Shown here: positions 22,361 to 33,300 of the stretch, piece after piece
Layout of the letters: each line of letters opens with the position of its first letter
How positions within the stretch are numbered: the stretch's first letter is position 1
Assembly: GCF_019059575.1 (NCBI RefSeq)
Contig: NW_024882739.1
Location: 124,001-188,000, forward strand
Source: Amphibalanus amphitrite
Taxonomy: Eukaryota > Arthropoda > Thecostraca > Balanomorpha > Balanidae
Direction: 5' to 3'
DNA length: 64,000 nucleotides
Notes under the pieces: model-generated
The model's database searches: none
Seen by the model: the letters and a program-made list of their open reading frames with translations, nothing else
What the model was told of the DNA's origin: nothing
Made by a program: the position numbers and the translations under genes

Positions 22361-22778
22361 ATGCGGTGCAGTATACCTTCAGGCGTAAACTACTCCTGCC
22401 ATCTAGCGGGAGAGTTTGAAGCTTTTTCTGCCTTGCGGCGCAGTATACCTTCAGGCGTAGACTGCTCCTGCCATCTAGCGGGAGAGTTTGAAGCCTTTTC
22501 TGCAATGCGGCGCAGTATTACCTCAGGCGCAGATAGCTCCTGCCATCTAGCGAGAGAGTTTGAAACTATTTTGCCATGCGGTGCAGTATCCTTCAGGCGT
22601 AGACTACTCCTGCCATCTAGCGGGAGCGTTTGAAGCTCCATTCTGCCATGCGGCGCAGTATAGCTTCAGGCGCAGATAGCTCCTGCCATCTAGCGGGAGG
22701 AATAATAAGCTGCTGCATGCAGCTGTGCGGCACAGCATCATCACAGGCAAATACGCTGCTGCCATCTAGGGGTAGGAA
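22361..22778. repeat. Tandem array of six CTCF-like units
   Basis: A 70-76 base unit repeats six times. Each unit carries CTGCCATCTAGCGGG or a close variant, starting at 22396, 22468, 22540, 22610, 22683 and 22759. Read on the minus strand the motif is CCCGCTAGATGGCAG, which fits the known CTCF core (CC-A/G-S-Y-AG-R-K-GGC-A-S). Units also share GCGGCGCAGTAT and TTCAGGCG. Binding is inference. Confidence 0.75.
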
Positions 22779-23853
22779 TGCGAGTAATTGATAGAATCCA
22801 AGGAACGTGAGTCTACGAAAGAAAATATCGGCATAGAAATCTACTACTGATATGCACTGCAGTAGCTACTGATATCACACTGATAAGATTTCAATTTTTG
22901 TTGATATTCACTTGCCGAATCCTAATGCATTTACATACTACATACGCACGGCATTACGGCTACCTGGCGGCTGAGCACCTCGTAATTCCAGATCGTTTAC
23001 GTTTTTCGACTTGTCCTCCTTTCACGAAGAAAACTGTTTCTTCACCTCCACATCTACTACGTCGCGCCACAAACTCTCGACACCACACACCCTTCTCACC
23101 CCGACCAGCCGCTGACTGCCGGGCTGCTTTGTTGCGCCCGCGCCGCGCCGGTCGGGGCGGGACGCTGCATTGTTGACGACTGCCGACTGCCAAGTCAGCC
23201 CCCGGGGCCGGCTGCTGGCACCGGTCAGATATGGGACGGCGGCCGGAGGAGGCGGCAAGCAGCAACGGCGGCCCCGTATTCAGCCCGGCTGGGGCTGCCG
23301 GGAGTCGGTAGGCAATCGATAATTCGGCTTCCAGATGGACCAAATTGAGACTACAGCTTTAAACGTAAATTTTCAAGCATCATAAGTCGGCACTTATCGA
23401 TCTGATATTTTTTTCTATGAAAAAACGACCTCAAAACGATCGATTTAGAAAACCTAGTTTGACTTGATTTTGGCGTCGCGCTAGCATGCTTGGCCTACCA
23501 AAATCAATTCCCCATCTACTTGTGACGTGAGACGTTATACATGTGCTCCTGCTGCCAGTGGCGGCGGATTCGATTTTGGCGTGGGGGGGCAAGATCCCAG
23601 TCGAGATGATGTTATAGGCGGATCCAGAAAGGCGTTTTCGACGCTGTAGGGGACATATCCTCAAAAAAGTGTCCAAAATCAAAAAACTCCTCGGATTTCG
23701 ATTCCTTACGGACCTACTGCTGAACAGTATAAAGCAAAAAAAATCTTGATAAAAGTGTTATTATTATAAAACATACCTACCTAAGGAAGGTACGTTTTGT
23801 CTATTTCGGGCGATGCAGGGGCCATGGGAAGGGGGAGTAAATATTTGCTTTAA
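22779..23853. other. Non-coding stretch with a GC-rich block
   Basis: A CpG-rich block lies at about 23090-23340. No splice-consistent exon was found. GGCCCCGTATTCA at about 23262 resembles the end of the outer element at 19805. From about 23560 the sequence looks like a repeat with GGCGGATCC motifs, which continues after copy D. Confidence 0.4.
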
Positions 23854-24762
23854 CCCTCGCCCGCACATGGGGGGGGGGGGGTGGTTGCCACCCCCCCCCC
23901 CCAGGTAGTCTTTCTGCTCTGCACTCAACATTTTTAGAGCTAGAAGGCTGATTTTTCGTATAGCTGCTCCTCTAGCCTTTCTTGATGTCCACTGAAAATT
24001 TCAAGTTTCTGTGACTTTTGGTTTCGGAGATATGACCTTGTTTTTCAGGTCATGTCATGACCCAAATGGCCAATTCTCGACATCTTGCTTTGGCTATGGG
24101 CCTTGTGAGCTTTTGACACCTTGATTTCGGCCTTTTTTACCAGTCTTACCTCCCACCTATCATGGAACATGTTGTTCGACGATGTACAGATGTCAAGGTC
24201 AAGGTCAAGGTCAACCTAGGTCATCTAAGATAATTGCGTTTTAGGCAAGCGGAATTTACTTTTTGTGAAGTTTTTTGACTGCATTTTTGGTAAAAGCTTC
24301 TCAGATCATGATTTCATGTAATATGGACACATAAACAATCGGTGCACACATCAGTATACACACAGACACACACAGACATACAAACACATATAATTGACCT
24401 TGACCTAACTTGACCTGAAATGACCTCAGCAGCAAAAACCTGGTCGGGTAGTGTGAGAAAGAGGTTCTAGCTGGCTTGGCACCAGAAAACGGCATCGTCA
24501 TCGGTATATGATAAGCAGCGCACTTGATATCAAACGGTGACCCAAAACAGCAACATTTTTTAGTTTGACCTGACCTGGAAGGTCAATGACTGACCTGAGA
24601 AGGTAAAACTGGGTATCATTGGATTCGTCTCTTCCCAAAGAATCTTTTTGGTCTTTACCGCTAAGCTCTATCTCCAACAGGAACGAAATGGCGCGGGGGG
24701 GTGGCAACCACCCCCCCCCCATGTGCGTTCTAGGATGGGAAAATGGCATGTGCGGGCGAGGG
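23854..24762. mobile_element. TTAA-type hairpin-ended element, copy D
   Basis: TTAA flanks lie at 23850-23853 and 24763-24766. The ends read CCCTCGCCCGCACATG inward on both sides. G-run/C-run hairpins around TGGTTGCCA and TGGCAACCA lie inside each end. The core has TCAAGGTCAAGGTCAAGGTCA at about 24193 and TTGACCTTGACC at about 24393. Length 909 bases, non-coding. Confidence 0.88.
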
Positions 24763-24766
24763 TTAA

Positions 24767-27250
24767 ATGTCCGCTCCCTGGATCCGCCAGTGGACGATGA
24801 AACGCTTTTCTTATTGCTGTATTAGAAAAAAAGCTTCAATGGGAAAAGTTGTGCCATAACCCGATCGCATATCAGATGTTGAAGAACGGTGCCAACCCTT
24901 TTGAAGTAGGCGAGCGCTATTCTTCAATGAGGTAACTCGTTACCATTTCCTCTGTTCATTTTACGTTCGATTTCCGTTTAACCTTCCTTTAAAAAGTATT
25001 TCTGAGACAGATATCAACTGAAACTAGCTCACAGCGGGAGGAGACCGCTCAAACATTCAGAGACAGTCGGTCGCATCTAAACCTATTGGGACAGCGATCC
25101 GCCAGAAACCCTCCCCAATGGCAGTAGTTCGCCAAATAAGCTCACCAAGACGGGCTGTCTCGATGGGTTTATACAGGAAGCCTACAGCAAGGCTTAATAA
25201 GGCCCAAACGCTCGTCAAGCTGGGAACAGAGGGCTGAGGTGAGGGAGCGCGGCGGCGGGCTGGGGTGAAGGAACGGTGGCCTGGAACGAGAATCCAGAAG
25301 CTCTGGGTGGGGCGTTTCTTTCTTAGGGCTTTAGGGTGCGCTGACTGCGGTAAAAGGTTCAACTTATCACACCAAATCTTGCCACGATATCTACCGGTTC
25401 AGGCACTCGAGAATCAGCGGCCAGTGGTATCTGCAAAGACGAAGCATTTCCAACCCAGCTTCAGCCTGGTGTCAGGGCGCCTCAGGTGGCTTTAATTACA
25501 GTTGCACATACCAAACGACCTCAGTGCAGCCAGTCTGTGGCCGAAACCATTCGGAACAGACTTCAACGAAAAGTGAGACAAGGTTAGTGCTATCGTTAAG
25601 TGCCATTATAGACTTGGGCCCCGTTGGTTTGACCCACTGGAAGGTGGTTGTTATCGAACGCTGCGGGGCATACTCATTGTTCCAAAATGCCTTAGATTTT
25701 GCTTTCGTATTCATAGGCGGCGGAACGGGGAGGGCACCGGGGCACCGTGCCCCTTTGATTTTGGCATTTTAACGTTAGCGATATGGGCGTTGCAAGGAAA
25801 GAATGGGACCGAAAGTCGGCAGTGCCCCCCTCCCTTAATTGAAGGTGTTCCGCCGCTACTGTTCGTGTTTGATGCTCTTTATTCTATAGCCAGCCTTTAG
25901 ACAGAGGGGGGCCCACTAATGATCAGTGCCCTAACCCTCACAAGTTTCCAACATTAATATTTACTTTTTTAATAGTGAAATCGAAATAAAGCGGATACTG
26001 AACTGTGAACATCCAGTTTTTACACTGGCCCCACACAAGCCTCCGAATGCCCAAAGCAGATCTCTGATGACTGGCCTTTGGGTGTCATACCATACCGTGC
26101 ATTGGTCAATGTGGTCAATGTGTACGACCTCGGCGTTGACCATTTTATGCGCTGGAAACTGTTGCGCTCGAAAAAAAATCAGGGGAGTGGCTTATTATGA
26201 GCGCTCATTAGTCCTAACTACCCGCAAGCGAATGGCTAGCCCTTCCGTCTCCGCTCGCTTGCGATTTGGCATTTATGTATGTAGGTACAAAATAGCGGCA
26301 AACGACCGCTGAAGGTATGAGTTGCGTCTCTTGCACACTTAAAAGTTAAAATATCTCTAAATCGAATCTGAAAAGACAAAAAAAAATGATATAAAGCGGA
26401 AATGGTTAGCATGTACACATATTCAAAAGGCACCGTTGGACAAACTGTAGGAGCGCATAGCTGCAATATCTGGCTATGGAAATTTTCCTCATGTTTAGTG
26501 CACAAATTATGGAGGGGCAAGAATATGCGTTTGCCCCTCCTCCAAAAGTTTCTTAGGGAACGATGCCTCCTCTGCCGCTCCGTATCTGTCGCCCCTGTAC
26601 CTAAGCGGTCACTGAAGGCCTGGGCTGCTGCTGCGTCACGCTGACGCTTATAATGTCTCCAAAACTAGGTTGAAGAGAGGAAAACTTCAATTGAACGCGA
26701 ACGCTTGCCATTTAAGAAAGGCAACGTATGATAAAGTATATGGGCATCTGGTTACATCTTCAGATGATCGAACAGCATAACCAGGTATATGGTTTCTTGT
26801 CAAGGCTTTGTCACAAATTATGGGGGGGGGGCAAAAAGATACTTTTGCCCCCCCACGAATTTGCCAGGGGTGCAGCTGCCCCCCTGCCCCCCCCCCCCCG
26901 AATCCGCCGCCCCTGCCTGCTGCTTATCTACCTAAGATTCCTTTGAGATGCAAGCCGGAGAGGAAGACCGATGAACTGTCAGTTCAGGGGCAGCCAGGAA
27001 CCAGTCTTAAACCTTCATGGAGCTGCAGACTGAACCAAAGGCAATATATTGAATCGAGCGTAAACAACTGCATATCTAGGTTTCTGCAGCAGTCGCCTTC
27101 TCCCCAGCCTGCTATCGCGAAACGGCATTTCGTCAGTTTTTAGCGACATCTACCTAGCGATTTGACTCTTTACTAGCGCCACCTCTGTAAACTACTGCCC
27201 GCTATCAGCTGACCGGCGGCAATCAGCTGATGCGCGCCAGCTGACTGCTG
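24767..27250. other. Repeat-rich intergenic stretch
   Basis: No supported gene. Two similar blocks at about 26505-26640 and 26815-26935 each begin ACAAATTATGG with a G run, then a C run, and end in CCGCCCCTG-like sequence; they are fragments of one repeat. A phrase GGCGGCGGAACGGGGAGGGCACCGG at 25718 recurs at about 48684. Open frames at 25057-25772 lack splice or family support. Confidence 0.45.
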
Positions 27251-27254
27251 GCTG

Positions 27255-27285
27255 CGTTCCTGACGTCATAGCGTCAGTCGTGCGC
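27255..27285 (+). promoter_or_regulatory. Putative MCRIP promoter: CRE and initiator
   Basis: A perfect TGACGTCA (27261-27268) is followed by TCAGT at 27274-27278. That is about 95 bases before the MCRIP start codon, in a GC-rich stretch with several CAGCTG boxes. TATA-less. Confidence 0.45.
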
Positions 27286-27369
27286 GAGTTGTCTCGAAGG
27301 TAGGGGTGTCGGGCTGGTGCGCGCGCTTCTGACTGCGCACTGCGCGTTCATCAATACCCACGGAGCAAT

Positions 27370-30300
27370 ATGCACGCAGCAGCCACCACAAAGAGGCCGC
27401 CACGAGTGGTCACCAGGAGCAAATCAGGTCAGTGCCGGCTGGGTCACTGAAAACAGCTGTTGGGTTGGGCGCTTCGCTGTGTTTTGCTTGCTTTTCTAAT
27501 GTTGATATTCTTGTGTTTGTGATTGACAGGTGAATGTGTGTTTGAAACGATAAGCTGCTGTGTTGACAACTGAACTCTCTTGTGATCGCTGTTAAGCAAG
27601 CTTGTGGTATATTGTGAGAACTCTCGAGAAACTTTCACATCGGCCTTGCACGGCCGGTCAGTCCCACATATTGTCACGCCCCCGGCGAATCCAATGCTGC
27701 CGTCGTTGGAATTCTGGCGTGAATCGGCCATTGTTATTGGATCTGTTATTGGAGTGCTAATGAATTGGACCCGTGCATGTCGATCGCTGACTTCAAGTTG
27801 AAGTGGAAATTGCACCGAAATGTGTTATAAATAGAATGTTGAACTAGCAATAGCTCAACAATTATATAATCACCACCATGGGTGTCGATTTGTATACCTT
27901 TGGGGGTGCTGCAGCACCCCCAATGCTCAAATGAGCACCCCCAATCGTTTTCCGGGCACCCCCAATGATTTTGTCCCTCAATAACTCCCACTAACTCTGC
28001 TTCAGGAAAATAATTGTTCTGCAGTATTTCACTACTAAAAATAAAACAATTACGCAATTTACAAGGCATGAAATAAAGATGTAAAGAAAAGAAAAGTTAG
28101 TTTTAAGAAGAAGGGCGAAAAAAAGACGTTAAGTTGCAAAGGCACTGGTGTGGGTCCGTCGTACACGTGTGTCGGACCCTTAGAGCTGCTGGCGCGTACT
28201 CTTTACAAGCCGGCAGGGGGCTCCAGACAGACATGGGCACGGATCCCAGACGACCAAACACGAAAATCAAAATGAGCACTAGATAAGTGGTCTTTAAGTG
28301 TGGAATTATTGTGGAAAACATGGCTAATAGATGTCTCCCAACGAACCAACTATTTTGCATTCCCTCAGAGTTTACAGTTTTGAGAAAATCCCTCAAGATC
28401 CATCTCGGATCCATGATCACGAATCATGGATCCGAGATGGATCTTGAGGGATTTTCTCCGAATTGTTAACTCTGAAGGAATGCAAAATAGTTGGTTCATT
28501 GAGAGGCTTCTATTAGCCATGTTTTCCACCATAATTTCATGCTTGAAGACCGTCAATCTAATGGCCATCTCGATTTCCGTGAGTGGTTGTCTGGGATCCG
28601 TGCCCATGTCTGGCTCCAGAGACCGGCGACGGGCCCTCAGAGGCCAGCAAAGGACCATCAGAGGCCGGTGGTACCTTCAGAAACCCTGTGGGATCGTCTT
28701 TAGAGACCGGAACGGACTCAGACGCCGATGGGGCCCTCAGAGTCGCCGGTGTGGGGCCTTCAAATGTCACCGGTGGCAGGGGAGCCGTCACATACGCACT
28801 TGTGGGGCCTTCAGAAGCTACGATGTTGGGCCCTCAGAGCCGCCGATATAGGGCCTTAAGAGGCACTAGTGGTGGGGCCCTCAGATATGGCAATGTGGGG
28901 CCCTCGGACTGGAGGCGCCGGTGCGGGGGCTTCACAGTCGCCGGTGACGGCCCTCACACTTCACAGGCGCCGTTGTGGGGGCTCTCTGAGACACTGCTTT
29001 AGGGCCATCACAGAACTGCTGTTACGGAACGGACCCTTCATAGGCCGACAAGAAGATATCAAGAGGTCACCGGTGCCTTCAGGAGCCTTGTGGGGTTCTC
29101 AGAGACTGGCATGGTGCGCTCAGACGCCGCTGGGACCCTCCGAGTCACCTGTGTGGGGCCGTCAGGGTCGCTGGTAACTGACAAGGGCCCTCAGAACCGC
29201 CCATGTAGGGTTTTTAAAGGCATTGGTGTAGGGCCTCAGAGTTAGGGGTGTGGGGCCCTCAGAGACGCCGGTGTGGCGCTCAGGGGCGCCGGTGAGGGCC
29301 CTCACAGTCGCCGTTATAGGGGCCCTCAGAGAAATGGGTGTGGGGCCATTACAGGCGGGTGCGCAGCTCCTAGAGCTGGCCCCCTATAGGCCGGTTAAGA
29401 CCCCCAGAGGCCGGCAAGTGGCCCTCAGAGGCTGGCTTGGGGCCCTTATGGAGATAATGTTGGTACTTGTGGGCCCATGAGGTGTTCTTACGAGCCCTGT
29501 GGGGCCCTTCTGAGTCCAAATATAGCCAACGTGGAACCTCAGCGTCCAATTGGCGCCGCAGGGCCCCTCAGGCCCGAATAACCCGATGGGCCCCTGAACC
29601 TGATGGGGGGGGGGGGGCATGTGCCTCACGGGCCCACCTGGCTACGCCACTGAGGAAAATCGTAAACCCATAAATATCGAAATGCGACCACCTGTCATTT
29701 TTTCAACGATTATTGTGATCGTCTGATTAACGCCAGAGCCTCGTAGCTATACCGTTGCCTCCCGCGCAATATCCGCCCCCTGTGGACCGCAGGGGTTGCT
29801 GCACCGGTGCTAATCGCGATCATCGGTTTCTGTCACCTTATTACAGAGGTGCCGGGGCTGCTGCCGAGCTGCCGGTAAATGTACGACTTTTTTCGGAAAG
29901 ATGTTTATTGTAATGAGGTAGCCAAGTACTAGGACGAGCAGAATGATTTTGAAGAACATTTAACCTTTGGGAAATATTAGTGGAAATCCCGGGATTATCA
30001 GTACCTTATGGTGATACCCAACCATGCCTTGTACGGTTGTGCCCCATGGCAAAGCTGCAATCTTTCACCCGGTGCAGGGGTTGAGCACCCCCAACCATTT
30101 TGAAAAATCGACACCCCTGATCACCACGATCAGTGCCCCCAATTTGTGTTCCGCCTCATTTAAACATAGTTAATTGCAGGGATCTATGAAAGCGACGATG
30201 CATCTACGCCGATCCACGACTTCCAAACCCGAGAACTTTTCTACGCCGTAACATTTGGGATCGCGACATTTCCGTGTCCATCGCTTCCTGACCCGATTTT

Positions 30301-33300
30301 CCTCGGGGCAATGCCGGAATACGCGATTCCAGACAGTCGCTCTTCCATAGCGGCCTATTACGCAGTCCGGTTCACCGTGTCCGTGTCACATTTGACCTGA
30401 CCTGACCTGTGACGTGATTGTTGTTTTCCAGGAGCGGGCGCTGCCTCTAAAGGTGTATCACAGGCCGGTCAGAGGCGCGACAGTCGACAGAAGTCATCCT
30501 CCGAGTCGTCAACTCCGTCTTCTCCCGAAATCAGGTGGGAACGAGTACCTACCGCTTGATTAACTTTTTCGTTGCTGAATTGCCCTTTCAGTAGTCGATA
30601 GATAAATGGTTATTTACTCGTGGTCGTTTATAGATGCTTCATAGCTAGTTGGAAGGAGCTGGTTAAATGAGAACCTGAAGAATTAAACTAAATTGTATTG
30701 CATTACATTCTTCGCCATCAAATCATTGAAGGAACGTTTGGGTCATTAATTCATTATCATTACCAAGGCCATCTATAGAAGGTACAGTCACTCCCCCGCC
30801 GACCAATCAGAGACAGATCCTGAGTGACGTCATCCCTGATGCTCGCAAGGGGTACTCCATTCCTTTGCAACGTAAAAATGACTGACTTCATTTGAATATT
30901 ATTGATGGCACTCTGCACATACCGCTCAGCCGTTGATGTCAATGGAAAGCCCAACTAATTTTCCAGCGACAAGAAAGGGCAGCAATATGCTAAGAAATGG
31001 CCGGTTTTGAAGATATAGACGATTTAAAAACCCTCTGCAACAGCAGGAAAGCAACGTAAAAACGCATCGAGCTTATATTTTTACTATGGATAAATCATTT
31101 TTCAGTAAGTTTTTAGATATGGTATATATTTAAGTTACAACTTTATTACAATATTTTCATTACTTGAAACTTTATTTCAAAATAATATTTTCAAAAATGG
31201 CAGCTGTTGGCCAGTAGCTTGGGAGCGATTGTGGCGCGCCGCGCCATTAATTGTCCTGTGGCCCCCTTATGATGTCATCAAAAGTGGAGTGACATGGGCC
31301 TGATCATTACTATCTTCGGGTTATGGTTGGCGGTCGGTCGGTTCCCATACGATGGCACCCGGAACTGTCCTTTGCCCCCCCCCCCCCTCGGGGAGTGCGC
31401 ATAGAACGGTCCTGCTGGTAACCCCGTGCGTGTGTCAATCGCCGTCAAACGGTCCATAGCCGAGATTACTGCCGATAAATAACCATTGGACCGGGGCATT
31501 CCTCAGGGAAGGGTCGACCCCCCCCCCCCCGCTGGGTGGCGCGGTCCCGCGGACGCTGGGTCAAAGGGGGGGGGGGGGACGCCAGGCTGGAGAGGTCCTT
31601 CCTCCCTACCTCTGGGGTAGGGGTGGGTAGGGGTGAGGTGGGAGGGGGGGGGGGGAGGGAGATTAGCCTCTGACCGGGCGGAAATAACGGTCTCGCTGCA
31701 TTTACATGGGGAGACGCTGGCAATGGTAATGGGCATTCCAACCTGTACCGGGGGCAGTGTGGAAGCATGGGTCGGGGTTTTTCGCTCCTCCCGTCCCATG
31801 CCACTAAACCTCGGGGAGGGGGGGGACGCACGTGTTTGGGATTACCGTAGCCTCTGACTGGGGAGCCGCTTTCAGTAATTAGCCTGCGTGCCCGTGGTTT
31901 CGACTAGCCTCTGCCTGGGTCATGGCGTGGGGGACGACCCACGTGATTGATGGGTTTACGAGCACCGGCACAGTCCGTTTTGAACGCCTTACTCTTACTT
32001 AGTCCTGACTATGAGAGCATACTTATTGAATTGTCGATACTCCAATAATGTTTTTCGGCGGAGAGTGTTGTGTGCGGTCAGCTCATCGCCTACCTGCTTG
32101 CGCACGACATTCTGACCGAGACGCAGCACGGGTTCCGGCCTGGCCGATCCACGGAGTCGGCGATGCTGGACACGGCCAGTTTTCTCATGGAAGGCCTGGA
32201 TGGCGGCCTCATAGGGTGTCTGACGACCGCTGACACCAGTAAGGCTTTTGACAGTGTCCAGCATCCCCGGCTCCTGGAAAAGCTGGGCTGGTATGGAATC
32301 GACGCGCACTGGTTCCGTGACTGGTTGTCCGACAGATGTCAGGTGGTTCGGGGTGGTGAGGAGGTGAGACCGATCACTCACGGCGTGATTCAGGGGTCGC
32401 TGCTCGGGCCGATCCTGTTTTTGATTTTCACGAATGATCTAGCATCGTACCTGGACACAAAAACTGTTATGTACGCCGATGACGTTCAGTTTTTGCATAG
32501 AGCATCACCAAAGCACATGCCAAAACTCAAATCAGATATAGAGAGCACTTTAGAGATCGCAAGTCACTGGTTTGTTCAAAACTGTTTGAAAATCAATCCC
32601 ACCAAAACAGATCTTGTTGTTGTAAAGTCACAAAGGCGCCGACTCGACACAGAATTTACTGTTAAATTTGGTAGTGCGACGATTCGTCCATCTGTAGCGA
32701 CCAAGATTCTCGGTGTGGTAGTCGACTCCGGACTGACTTTTGAATCGCATGTGACCGCGGTTATCGGCCGATGCTATGCCACACTAGGGGGACTGTCCAG
32801 ATCCGCTCGCGGCCTGCCGCGAAACGTGAAGCAGATGATCGTGGAGATGTTAATTTTCCCCCACATCCGATACTGTATGTCTGTGTGGTCGGGATGTGGC
32901 GTCGTGCAGCGACACCGTATTCAGAAGGTGATAAACCACTGTGCACAGGTCGTCATGGGGGTCCGACGCTCGGCTCATGTGACGCCTCTGTTGGCAGAGC
33001 TATGCTGGCCCCATATAGACAGGCTGGTGGCGGAGAATGACTGCAGTACTGTGCATTACTTGTTGAATAATGTTCATGCACCGAAGTGCCTCTCTGAGCG
33101 GTTTGTACAACGCAGCGACGTGTCGAGCAGACAGACTCGAGCCACTGAGAATATGCAGCTCGAACTGCCGAGGGTCCGCACCGAACATGCTCGCAAGTTC
33201 TTTTATTACCGCGCCTGTGACGTTTGGAACTCGCTGCCAGCAGACATTCGGTCGTCACGCACGTCGGCCACTTGTCGCAGGCGTTGTCGACGATTATTCA

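Larger units (their letters stand above)
27877..30119. mobile_element. hAT-like non-autonomous element in MCRIP intron 1
   Basis: An exact 8-base duplication, ATCACCAC, lies at 27869-27876 and 30120-30127. The ends are CATGGGTGTCGATTT and, inward from the right, CAGGGGTGTCGATTT. Subterminal GCACCCCCAA motifs occur near both ends. The 2243 bases contain a long palindrome (28210-28625) and a GGCCCTCAGAG array (28620-29600). No transposase seen. CTGGCTACGCCACTG at about 29638 looks like the end of another hAT family nested inside. Confidence 0.8.

Noticed and set aside
22361-22778. CRISPR-like spacing of repeats
   Set aside because: This is eukaryotic DNA, the units are similar throughout rather than repeats with unique spacers, and no cas genes are present.
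25057-25772. Open frames on both strands around 25.1-25.8 kb
   Set aside because: Hydrophobic-looking segments but no splice sites, start context or family match, and the region abuts repeated phrases.
31466-31831. Proline-rich minus-strand frames
   Set aside because: Products of G/C homopolymers in an intron; no homology and fragile to run-length error.
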